A stretch of DNA of 15,971 nucleotides from Acidobacteriota bacterium (GTDB lineage Bacteria; Acidobacteriota; Terriglobia; Acidiferrales; UBA7541): assembly GCA_003224075.1 (NCBI GenBank), contig QHYF01000091.1:1-15971 (forward strand). The letters are read 5' to 3'. The notes under the pieces are model-generated. The model saw only the letters and a list, made by a program, of their open reading frames with translations, searched no databases and was not told where the DNA came from. Positions 1 through 6,478 of this stretch are shown here, one piece after another (the stretch's first letter is position 1; the number at the start of each line of letters is the position of its first letter). A program made the translations under genes and the position numbers.

Positions 1-980
1 CCTTCAACGCTCGAATAATTCGCCAGGCCGTAGCCGAGCCGGAGCCCGTTTTTCGCGGCCGGCGTGGTTTCCGGCGCTTCCATTCGCAGGATCGATTCCG
101 GTTTAACCAGTTGCGTCTCCCCCGCCTTTCCACGCCGCAGAAAAAATTGCACCAGCTTCGCCAATTCGCCCGGCGACGCTTTCAGATCTCCGGCCGGCCG
201 CAGGTAGATGAACGGATATCCGACAGCCTTCGGCGGATTGCCGCTGTAAGCGGTCGCCAGCAATTGTTTGTTGGCGTCGGTGAACCGGAAGTCCGCCGCT
301 TCCATGCCCATTGGCCGCAAAAGGGCCTCGCGAAGAAATTTGTCGAAAGGTTCTCCCGTCACTTTTTCGATCAAGTAGCCGGCCACCGCATTTCCCGGAT
401 TCGAATAAGACGTGCGCGTGCCCGGTGGCCAGCGCGTGACCTGGGGCTTCCGGAAGCGTTTGAAAACATCGAGGAGGGGAAAATCATAGCGATCGCGCAA
501 GTTGTAGACCTCGCTGGTCTCCGTGTCGTCAAACCCGGCGGTATGTTCCAGAAGATTGACGATGCGCACCGGATGCGTGGATTCCCACTTGTTCTTCACC
601 GGAACTTCCGGGGCCACGTCCTGCAACCGAGCGTACAAGTTGATTTTGCCGTCTTCTTGAAGTTTCAAGAGCGCCAGCGCGACAAAGGTCTTGCTGATGG
701 ATCCCACGCGAAACTCCGTGTCGCAAGTGACGTCGCGATTCGTGGCAAGGTCCGCCTTGCCGATCCCTCCGCACCACAGAACATCGCCGTTCGCGATCAG
801 CGCCACTCCCGCTCCCGGCACACGTTCTCTGTCCAGCACATCCTTCATTGCTTTCTGTAATTCCTCGAGGGTCTTCGGATGCGGCAGATCATTCTTCTGT
901 TGGGCGAGTACCGGCGACGGCATCAGCAACCCGGCAAAAAGACTGAGAAATCCCGCGAATCGGCAGGAAGTAAAGTGCAT
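1..980 (-). CDS. Secreted serine hydrolase, class C beta-lactamase/PBP-like family (3' end cut by window edge)
   Basis: Reading leftward from an ATG at 980, the frame stays open to the window edge (about 326 codons), so the C-terminus is missing. Residues 1-26 form a signal peptide (basic start, hydrophobic core, VLA-Q cleavage site). The acyl-enzyme motif SxxK is at residues 94-97 (SISK), and the second motif YxN at 192-194 (YSN) follows a PPGT segment, as in the Beta-lactamase fold (PF00144) shared by AmpC, DD-peptidases and esterases. The third motif (usually HTG or KTG) would lie near or beyond the edge. The start is supported by AGGAG six bases upstream. The substrate cannot be told from sequence; the family hydrolyses D-Ala peptides, beta-lactams or esters in the periplasm. 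It is transcribed divergently from the CstA gene. Confidence 0.9.
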   Translation of the reverse strand, partial: MHFTSCRFAGFLSLFAGLLMPSPVLAQQKNDLPHPKTLEELQKAMKDVLDRERVPGAGVALIANGDVLWCGGIGKADLATNRDVTCDTEFRVGSISKTFVALALLKLQEDGKINLYARLQDVAPEVPVKNKWESTHPVRIVNLLEHTAGFDDTETSEVYNLRDRYDFPLLDVFKRFRKPQVTRWPPGTRTSYSNPGNAVAGYLIEKVTGEPFDKFLREALLRPMGMEAADFRFTDANKQLLATAYSGNPPKAVGYPFIYLRPAGDLKASPGELAKLVQFFLRRGKAGETQLVKPESILRMEAPETTPAAKNGLRLGYGLANYSSVE

Positions 981-1021
981 CCGGTGCTCCTGAAATAAAA
1001 ATCCGTACGGGTTGCTGGAGC

Positions 1022-1049
1022 ATTGTAACGGGGTTCTTGCTTGGCACAA
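1022..1049 (-). promoter_or_regulatory. Candidate sigma70-type promoter of the serine hydrolase gene
   Basis: On the minus strand TTGTGC (1049-1044) and TACAAT (1027-1022) are separated by 16 bp. Transcription would begin near 1015, giving a leader of about 35 bases that carries the AGGAG ribosome site. Found by eye, so chance matches are possible. Confidence 0.4.
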
Positions 1050-1165
1050 GGAGATTCAACGTGTGTTATTGCGTCCCCGAGATCCGCATCGCGATTGACG
1101 ATGCGCGCCCGCTCGCATAGGATTTCGCGCGTGCCTCCGAACTACTGCATCCTCTTTTTTCCACT

Positions 1166-3265
1166 GTGGAACCGGCCATGAGGCGATTCTTCTCAATTAC
1201 CGCGTGGGCAGGCGTCGCGCTCCTGGGGGCAAGCGCACTCGGCGCCATCGCCCTGCGCCGAGGCGAGACCCTGAACGCTATTTGGTTTGTCATCGCCGCA
1301 CTCTGTTCCTACCTTGTTGCCTACCGGCTGTACTCCGCTTTCATTGCGGCCCGGTTGCTGTCTCTGGACGACACTCGCGCCACTCCTTCCGAACGGCATG
1401 ACGATGGCCGCGACTTCGTGCCCACTAACAAATGGGTTCTCTTCGGCCACCATTTTGCCGCCATTGCCGGTCCAGGCCCGCTCGTGGGCCCCACACTCGC
1501 GGCGCAATTCGGGTATTTGCCCGGAACGCTCTGGCTGATTGCTGGTGCGGCGTTCGCTGGCTGCGTGCAGGATTTCGTGATCCTGTTTTGTTCGATTCGC
1601 CGCGATGGCAAATCGCTGGGGCAGATGGCGCGTGAGGAGGTGAGCGAGCGCGGCGGCTTCATTGCGCAGCTTGCGGTGCTGGCGATCATGGTTATTCTTC
1701 TCGCGGTGGTCGCCCTGGTCATTGTCAACGCTCTGAAATCTTCCCCCTGGGCGACCTTCACACTCGCCATGACCATTCCGATCGCCATCCTGCTGGGCTT
1801 GTACCTGCGCTTTGTTCGCCCCGGGCGCGTGCTGGAAGCATCGATCATGGGCGTCGCTCTGGTTCTTTTCTCCGTCGTAGCTGGGCAATGGGTCGCCAAT
1901 TCGCACTCGTGGTCTCATATATTTACCCTGAGCGGCATCGCGATCACCTTTGCCATCATCATCTCTGCGTTTTCTGCTTCTGCTTTACCGGTCTGGCTGC
2001 TTCTCGCGCCCCGCGACTACCTCAGCGCTTTCATCAAGGCCGGGGCCATCTTTTCGCTCGCCGCGGGAATTTTGTTCGTTCGGCCGCAAGTGCTGATGCC
2101 GCCGCTCACGCGCTTTATCGACGGCACCGGTCCGGTATTTTCCGGGAAAATCTTTCCGTTTTGTTTTATTACCATCGCGTGTGGTGCCATTAGCGGTTTT
2201 CACTCGCTCATCTCTTCCGGCACGACTCCCAAGATGATTCTCCGCGAAGGGCACGCCCGCTTGATTGGCTATGGCGCGATGTTGCTCGAGTCGTTTGTCG
2301 GCGTGATGGCCATGGTCGCTGCCTGCGCGATGACTCCCGGCGTCTATTTCGCGATCAACAGCCCGGCCAGCATCGTCGGCGCCACTGCTGACGCGGCCGC
2401 CACGACGATCAGCAGCTGGGGATTTCCTTTATCCGCGCAAACGATGAATGACCTCGCCCGCTCGGTAGGCGAACAAACGCTGCTGAACCGTGCCGGTGGC
2501 GCGCCATCACTCGCTGTCGGCATGGCCCAGATTTTCTCGAATACCATCGGCGGGGCGCATCTGCTCAGCATTTGGTACCACTTCGCTATCATGTTTGAAG
2601 CGCTCTTCATCCTTACGGTGCTCGATGCCGGAACGCGCGTAGGGCGCTTCATGGTGCAGGAACTCGGCGGCCGCCTGTGGAAGCCGTTCGGCCGCAGGGG
2701 CTGGATGCCGGGAATTCTGCTGTCGAGCGCGGTTATCGTCGGCTTGTGGGGCTATTTTCTCTATCAGGGTGTGATTGATCCGCTGGGCGGCATCAATTTG
2801 CTTTGGCCCATCTTTGGCATTTCCAATCAGTTGCTCGCCGCGGTTGCGCTTGTGGTTGCCACCACCATCCTTTTGAAGATGGGCAGGAAGCGGCTGATCT
2901 GGATTACGCTTGTGCCGATGGCCTCGCTCGTGACCATCACCATGACCGCGAGCTATGCCAAGATCTTCGATCCGAGTCCGCGAATTGGTTTGCTCGCCAA
3001 CGCCAACGCGCTCGCCGCACAGATCACCGCTGGGACGATTCCCGGCGCGAAACTTGGCGAAACCCACCGGCTGATCTTCAACCAGCGCCTCGATGCCGTC
3101 GTCACTGCGGTTCTTGCGCTGATGATTCTCGTTCTCATCGTCGAAGCGATTGCCCAGTGGTACTCGATTCTCAGACGCAGCCGCGAGCCGATCCTTCACG
3201 AATCACCTTATATCGCGACACGGTGGGCGGAAGATTTCTCCGGCGCGGCCCACGGAGATGATTGA
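1166..3265 (+). CDS. cstA: CstA/BtsT-family peptide or pyruvate transporter (carbon starvation protein A)
   Basis: A 699-residue polytopic inner-membrane protein whose length and sequence follow E. coli CstA (about 700 residues) along their whole extent. Family landmarks include VLFGHHFAAIAGPGPLVGP near residues 91-109, LPVWLLLAPRDYLSAF around 275-290, FITIACGAISGFHSLISSGTTPK around 335-357, WYHFAIMFEALF around 470 and DPLGGINLLWPIFGISNQ around 540. CstA/BtsT proteins take up peptides or pyruvate, often under nutrient limitation. Translation may begin at GTG 1166 or at ATG 1178 (695 residues); neither has a strong ribosome site. The TGA stop overlaps the start of the YbdD-like gene (TGATG), the usual cstA-ybdD pairing and a sign of translational coupling. 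Whether peptide or pyruvate is the substrate cannot be decided here. Confidence 0.95.
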   Translation: MEPAMRRFFSITAWAGVALLGASALGAIALRRGETLNAIWFVIAALCSYLVAYRLYSAFIAARLLSLDDTRATPSERHDDGRDFVPTNKWVLFGHHFAAIAGPGPLVGPTLAAQFGYLPGTLWLIAGAAFAGCVQDFVILFCSIRRDGKSLGQMAREEVSERGGFIAQLAVLAIMVILLAVVALVIVNALKSSPWATFTLAMTIPIAILLGLYLRFVRPGRVLEASIMGVALVLFSVVAGQWVANSHSWSHIFTLSGIAITFAIIISAFSASALPVWLLLAPRDYLSAFIKAGAIFSLAAGILFVRPQVLMPPLTRFIDGTGPVFSGKIFPFCFITIACGAISGFHSLISSGTTPKMILREGHARLIGYGAMLLESFVGVMAMVAACAMTPGVYFAINSPASIVGATADAAATTISSWGFPLSAQTMNDLARSVGEQTLLNRAGGAPSLAVGMAQIFSNTIGGAHLLSIWYHFAIMFEALFILTVLDAGTRVGRFMVQELGGRLWKPFGRRGWMPGILLSSAVIVGLWGYFLYQGVIDPLGGINLLWPIFGISNQLLAAVALVVATTILLKMGRKRLIWITLVPMASLVTITMTASYAKIFDPSPRIGLLANANALAAQITAGTIPGAKLGETHRLIFNQRLDAVVTAVLALMILVLIVEAIAQWYSILRRSREPILHESPYIATRWAEDFSGAAHGDD

Positions 3266-3516
3266 TGGCGCGGATCGCAGCTCACGCAGAAATTAAAGCA
3301 GGAGCGGCCGCTGGACGGCCCGCTTCCCGTAGTCGCCTGAGTTGTATTGTACGCATCGCCTGGCGCGCCCTGCGTGATTGGTGCGGCGACGCAGCCTACG
3401 AACATTATCTCCGTTCGAAGGGCACGCGGTCTGCCTCTGCCCATACCCTCACACCGGCCGAGTTCTACGTCGAGCAGCTCAACCGCCGCTACTCCCGCCC
3501 CAATCGCTGCTGCTAA
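3265..3516 (+). CDS. YbdD/YjiX family small protein (CstA partner, PF04328)
   Basis: An 83-residue protein starting at ATG 3265, which overlaps the CstA stop codon by one base. From about residue 39 it follows the YbdD/YjiX pattern: W-C-GD-AAYEHYLR, then TLTPAEFYVEQLNRRYS and the hallmark C-terminal Cys-Cys (residues 82-83, TGC TGC before TAA). The family was first listed as putative selenoproteins because some members carry selenocysteine near this end; this one has two ordinary cysteines. E. coli relatives are about 65 residues, so the basic, Ala-rich first 25-30 residues are an extension; an in-frame TTG at 3262 is less likely as the start. The family occurs with CstA/BtsT transporters and is thought to aid them, but its biochemical role is unknown. 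Confidence 0.88.
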   Translation: MARIAAHAEIKAGAAAGRPASRSRLSCIVRIAWRALRDWCGDAAYEHYLRSKGTRSASAHTLTPAEFYVEQLNRRYSRPNRCC

Positions 3517-3534
3517 CTAATAGAAAGCGAAAAC

Positions 3535-3563
3535 TTGCTTCCGGTCGATGCGAGGGATAGACT
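3535..3563 (+). promoter_or_regulatory. Candidate promoter of the DUF1326 gene
   Basis: TTGCTT (3535-3540) and TAGACT (3558-3563) are separated by 17 bp. The start site would be near 3570, leaving about 45 bases of leader with GGAGG at 3606-3610. This suggests the gene is transcribed apart from cstA. Assigned by eye. Confidence 0.4.
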
Positions 3564-3614
3564 CCCCTCAACCCGGTTAGGCCGAGGTTATCCACAATTC
3601 TCCTTGGAGGGATC

Positions 3615-4352
3615 ATGCGAAGTATGCCTCGTCTGCTGTTGCTTCCTTTCCTTGCGCTTGCTGCTAGCCTCATCTACTTCAGCTCTGCCGCACAGGAGAA
3701 ATCTTCTAAACCCGACTTTGATATGACCGCCAGCTACATCGAAGCCTGCAGTTGCGACATGTTCTGTCCCTGCTACTTCAACACCCATTCCACCAATCAT
3801 ATGGATGAGCATCATATGGACGAGCATTTCTGCCGCGCCAACCTCGTTCTTAAGGTTGACAAGGGCTTTTACAAGGACACCAAGCTCGATGGCGCCAAGG
3901 TCTGGCTCGCTACCGACCTGGGCAGTGACTGGAGCACTGGCAAGGACTCCTGGCTGGTGGTGAATTTCGATCCCAGCGTCGGCAAGGAGCAGCAGGCCGC
4001 TCTTGCTGACGTCCTCGGCCAGCTTTATCCCATTCCCTGGCAAAAGAAGGCAGTGCAAACTGCTGCGTTCTCATGGAATGTGGACTCAAAGACTGGCGTC
4101 GCCCACGCCAAGATGGAAAATGGCAAAGGCGAAGTCCTTCTGGAGCGGGTCAAGGGCGACGATTCGCACCACGAAGTTGTCATCCACAACTTGAAGTATT
4201 GGGGTGCGCAGACCAACGATGGCTTCCGCATGTGGAAGAGCAAGCACGAAGCCTTCGAAGGAGATGGCCACAAGTTTTCTTACGACGGGACGAATGGGTT
4301 CCTGATCACCATTCACTTTTCCGGAAACGCCAAACCCGCCTCCGCAGACTAG
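3615..4352 (+). CDS. Exported DUF1326 domain protein with Cys/His-rich putative metal site
   Basis: A 245-residue protein with a signal peptide (residues 1-26: MRSMPR, a Leu/Ala-rich core, then SSAAQ). The mature start matches DUF1326 (PF07040): YIEACSCDMFCPCYF has cysteines at 45, 47, 51 and 53, and another follows at 73. Between the Cys cluster and C73 lies a His/Asp/Glu/Met stretch with a duplicated MDEHH-MDEH (residues 63-71), suggesting metal binding such as copper or zinc. The rest is a soluble beta-rich domain with the sequence YPIPWQKKAVQTAAFSW in the middle. The start is set by GGAGG five bases before ATG 3615. No DUF1326 function is firmly established; a periplasmic metal or redox role is my inference. 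The gene is flanked by its own promoter candidate and a hairpin terminator. Confidence 0.82.
   Translation: MRSMPRLLLLPFLALAASLIYFSSAAQEKSSKPDFDMTASYIEACSCDMFCPCYFNTHSTNHMDEHHMDEHFCRANLVLKVDKGFYKDTKLDGAKVWLATDLGSDWSTGKDSWLVVNFDPSVGKEQQAALADVLGQLYPIPWQKKAVQTAAFSWNVDSKTGVAHAKMENGKGEVLLERVKGDDSHHEVVIHNLKYWGAQTNDGFRMWKSKHEAFEGDGHKFSYDGTNGFLITIHFSGNAKPASAD
3798..3827 (+). repeat. 15-bp in-frame tandem duplication (two copies, one mismatch)
   Basis: CATATGGATGAGCAT at 3798-3812 is followed directly by CATATGGACGAGCAT at 3813-3827. The unit is five codons (H-M-D-E-H), so it adds a second candidate metal-binding block without shifting the frame. The only difference is synonymous (GAT/GAC). Confidence 0.9.
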
Positions 4353-4366
4353 TCCTCAGCTAGAAT

Positions 4367-4407
4367 CAGGCATCCGCGCCTTGCTTTCAACAGGGCGCGG
4401 ATACCTG
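4367..4407. terminator. Hairpin between convergent genes (probable bidirectional terminator)
   Basis: CAGG-c-ATCCGCGCC (4367-4380) pairs with GGCGCGGAT-a-CCTG (4394-4407) around a 13-base loop, giving 13 bp with one internal mismatch. It fills the gap between the DUF1326 stop (4352) and the stop of the leftward oxidoreductase gene (4409). No long T-run follows on either strand, so its efficiency as a terminator is unsure. Confidence 0.6.
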
Positions 4408-4408
4408 G

Positions 4409-5590
4409 CTAGAACTCTTCGTCTTCATCGCCCTGGTGTTTTAGGACCGTGGTCTTGTTGGTGATTCTGAGGCTGCTGTTGCGGACGCCGGCAAGGATGG
4501 CGCGGCGTGTTTCGGCGGGCAGCGTTTCCGGCGCAAAAACGCCCGCCAGATCCCGGGGAAAGAATTTGATGAACAGAGCCGCAACGTGCGCCGTTGCAAA
4601 TGCTATGGGCGTTGTGAATCGCCCCTGCTGTCGGATCTGGTACAGCGTCGGAAACGTGCAATCGCTGCGAATCAGCAGGCGCTGGTCCTCCGTCTTGCCG
4701 CGTTTCACGCCCTGCACCAGCACGGCCGCCGCGAACCGCGCATTTTGCAGAATGCCCTGGCGAATCAGCCTGGCAATCATGCGGGGGGAATAGGTTTGCG
4801 GGAAATGCCGCCGCAGCATTCCGCGAGACTTCGATAATTTCCCCAGCTTGTGCCAGCGCCGCAGCCGGTCGATCTCATTCCCGCCGATTTTTACGTCGAG
4901 CTCCCGCATGGGGATGAAATGGGGCAGCGTGGCCACTTCATCCTGGGCAGCAAGCACCACCCGTACGCTGCCAATCGGATCGGGAAATCGGAATTTCTCC
5001 ACCTCGGAAAAACGTCTGCCCAATTGAAATCTTCTGTCGCGATAAATGCGCGGATGAGAGACGGCTTCGTCGAAGGAAACCTCCGGCGACCATTGCGAAA
5101 TCGGATCGTCGCTCTCGCTGCTTTCATAGAGGCGGATCTGCACCATCTCGACTTCGTCCAGCAAATCCGCGGCGCGCTTCACCAGCAGATTTGTCAGGCC
5201 AGGCGCCGCTCCGATATCAATCAGCGCCGCGCGGTTTTTTTCCTCGAATTTCTTCGTGTAGCGGAACTGCTCGGCCTTGAACGGATTGCGCGCGAGATGG
5301 GAGCTCAGGTCGGCGTAATGCGCGCGCAGCCGCAACGCCGCTCGCAGGACGATCTCGTTAAAAACCGAAGCGGCGGCGTTAACGATGAGCTGGCAACCTT
5401 TCGCGGCCTTTACGATTCCGCGAAGGTTTCGCGCGTTCACTTCCATGATAGCGATGGTGCTCTTTTTACCCAGAAAGCGCCGGCCGCGCTCCGGGTCGCG
5501 GTCCCCGCACCAGACCGTATGTCCTTGCCGCTCCAGCAATTGTGCGAGGAGGGAACCGGTCGCCCCGGCCCCTAGAATGAAGATCCGCAT
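4409..5590 (-). CDS. Saccharopine dehydrogenase-like NAD(P)-binding oxidoreductase
   Basis: A 393-residue protein opening with a Rossmann dinucleotide-binding motif (MRIFILGAGATGSLLAQLL, glycines at 8, 10 and 12) and an acidic residue after strand 2 (GDRDPER). Then come VNAAASVFNEIVLRAAL and the stretch HYADLSSHL...ALIDIGAAPGLTNLL, typical of the saccharopine dehydrogenase N-terminal family (PF03435) and of homospermidine synthase or carboxynorspermidine dehydrogenase-like enzymes. The long alpha/beta C-terminal half fits such enzymes, and the protein ends in an acidic GDEDEEF tail. The substrate is unknown, and no neighbouring gene points to lysine or polyamine metabolism. No clear ribosome site precedes ATG 5590, though the start abuts the Rossmann motif and fits well. 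It may be cotranscribed with the DUF2442 gene 49 bases upstream. Confidence 0.85.
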   Translation of the reverse strand: MRIFILGAGATGSLLAQLLERQGHTVWCGDRDPERGRRFLGKKSTIAIMEVNARNLRGIVKAAKGCQLIVNAAASVFNEIVLRAALRLRAHYADLSSHLARNPFKAEQFRYTKKFEEKNRAALIDIGAAPGLTNLLVKRAADLLDEVEMVQIRLYESSESDDPISQWSPEVSFDEAVSHPRIYRDRRFQLGRRFSEVEKFRFPDPIGSVRVVLAAQDEVATLPHFIPMRELDVKIGGNEIDRLRRWHKLGKLSKSRGMLRRHFPQTYSPRMIARLIRQGILQNARFAAAVLVQGVKRGKTEDQRLLIRSDCTFPTLYQIRQQGRFTTPIAFATAHVAALFIKFFPRDLAGVFAPETLPAETRRAILAGVRNSSLRITNKTTVLKHQGDEDEEF

Positions 5591-5639
5591 AGCGCGGGCA
5601 AAACTCTATCACAGACCGCACACGGGCACGGTCGGCCTG

Positions 5640-5909
5640 TCAAGCTTTCGTGGTTTGACGTGGAGCAGGCGCCCCGCGCAAGAGGCCTTCAGTGCTCAAA
5701 TCTTCGTCCAGGTCCGGCCAGTGGATGCCGTATCCTGCCCTAGCAATCTTCCAATTGTTCAGTTGTTCTTGCGAGGCGTGCAGGAGCCGCGGGTACCATG
5801 TAAGAGGCACGGTGATGGTTCGTCCATCCTTCAACGCAACGCTGAGCGAATCGGCCGTGAAGCTCACGCCCGCCACTCTTTCATCAGCTTTCAGAGCAAA
5901 AACACCCAT
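5640..5909 (-). CDS. DUF2442 domain protein
   Basis: An 89-residue protein matching DUF2442 (PF10387): V-x-x-V-S-F, LKDGRTITVPLTWYPRLLHAS, then GYGIHWPDLDEDLSTEGLL, the characteristic end of the family. DUF2442 genes commonly sit next to DUF4160 genes in toxin-antitoxin-like pairs, and here the remains of a DUF4160 gene overlap its start by 26 bases. The start at ATG 5909 gives the normal family length. Function is not established; if the pair is a toxin-antitoxin module, this protein has lost an intact partner. The saccharopine-like gene follows 49 bases downstream on the same strand. Confidence 0.85.
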   Translation of the reverse strand: MGVFALKADERVAGVSFTADSLSVALKDGRTITVPLTWYPRLLHASQEQLNNWKIARAGYGIHWPDLDEDLSTEGLLRGAPAPRQTTKA

Positions 5910-6127
5910 TCCACGCCTCTACGAATCTACCCTGATTTGCTTCCACCAAGGATTCTACTCTACGAAGCTCGACGGCGCTAAATCCAAAGTTTCGGGCAAG
6001 TGCCACAGGTTCCAGCCAGAACTTTGCCGACAGATCATCCCCTATCAACGTGGATATGCCGAGGCTCGTCTGGCTCGTGGCTATAGAAATAGAACCGATA
6101 AGGACCGGTTCTCAGGACAGTCGGCAC
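5884..6127 (-). pseudogene. DUF4160 gene disrupted by a single-base frameshift
   Basis: From GTG at 6127 the minus strand encodes VPTVLRTGPYRFYFYS, then HEPDEPRHIHVDRG and a TGA stop at 6037-6035. One frame over, the protein resumes exactly where expected: DDLSAKFWLEPVALARNFGF, then SAVELRRVESLVEANQGRFVEAWN, ending at 5884. Together these are a complete DUF4160 protein (about 81 residues), with the family sequence PxHIHVxR...AKFWL. The total span is 244 bases, one more than a multiple of three. The break falls at a run of four Gs (CCCC at 6039-6042 on the plus strand); removing one G restores VDRDDLSAKFWL. The 3' end overlaps the DUF2442 start. It could be a true pseudogene or a homopolymer sequencing error. 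DUF4160 proteins pair with DUF2442 in putative toxin-antitoxin modules. Confidence 0.85.
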
Positions 6128-6145
6128 GCGCCTGATTCTACCGGA

Positions 6146-6174
6146 TTGCGATTCGTTTCGCACAGGCATACACT
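6146..6174 (+). promoter_or_regulatory. Promoter of the moaA leader RNA
   Basis: TTGCGA (6146-6151) and TACACT (6169-6174) are 17 bp apart. The predicted start near 6181 coincides with the first base of the outermost helix of the structured leader (CCGTAAC at 6180-6186), which strengthens both calls. Confidence 0.6.
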
Positions 6175-6179
6175 AGGAG

Positions 6180-6350
6180 CCGTAACTCCGACCCCCTGGG
6201 CCTAAAGGAGAGACAACCAACGGCCTCGGGAGCGACGCTCTGGCTTGGCCCGTGAGAATCGTGGCCCAGCCGGGCTGAGGGTTCGCGTGGAAACGCCCGG
6301 GCCTCCCGTTACGGTAAGCCTGTTAAGGCGAATCCGTGCTTGGAAAGGAG
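6180..6350 (+). ncRNA. Structured moaA leader, probable Moco (molybdenum cofactor) riboswitch
   Basis: A roughly 170-base structured region lies between the promoter and moaA. Seen in sequence: a closing helix CCGTAAC (6180-6186)/GTTACGG (6308-6314); a hairpin GGCTTGGCCCG/CGTGGCCCAGCC (about 6242-6270); a hairpin with outer GAGG/CCTC and inner GCGT-GGAA-ACGC capped by a GNRA-type loop (about 6277-6305); GCCTCCCGT just before the closing helix; and TTGGAAAGG at 6340-6348. The elements TTGGCC-GTGA, GCCTCCCGT and GGAAAGG resemble what I remember of the E. coli moaA leader, the founding Moco RNA. Moco riboswitches sense molybdopterin cofactor and repress synthesis genes such as moaA. A Tuco (tungsten cofactor) variant is possible. 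No covariance-model search was run. The 3' part can form an antiterminator. Confidence 0.7.
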
Positions 6351-6356
6351 CGACGA

Positions 6357-6382
6357 CACCGAAAATGTGCAGCTTTTCGGTG
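6357..6382 (+). other. Hairpin inside the moaA leader expression platform
   Basis: CACCGAAAA (6357-6365) pairs perfectly with TTTTCGGTG (6374-6382) around an eight-base loop. It lies between the two halves of the proposed antiterminator, so it can form in either state and would bring the two arms together. It has no T-run of its own. Confidence 0.7.
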
Positions 6383-6384
6383 CG

Positions 6385-6422
6385 CGCCCGATTCCAAGCA
6401 TTGGATCGGGCGGTTTTGTTTT
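6385..6422 (+). terminator. Intrinsic terminator upstream of moaA (riboswitch-controlled)
   Basis: CGCCCGAT-t-CCAA (6385-6397) pairs with TTGGATCGGGCG (6401-6412) around a GCA loop, with one bulged T, followed by GTTTTGTTTT. It is a strong Rho-independent terminator sitting 56 bases before the moaA start. Its 5' arm can instead pair with 6332-6345, so termination is probably conditional. Confidence 0.85.
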
Positions 6423-6478
6423 AAGAGCTCGACTGAACCCACGACAGGGAAAGCGGCATCCAACAAGCGCGACAGACC

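Noticed and set aside
111..860. 249-codon plus-strand frame opposite the serine hydrolase
   Set aside because: The minus strand has a signal peptide, SxxK and YxN; this frame has none of these and is Arg/His-rich as expected for a shadow.
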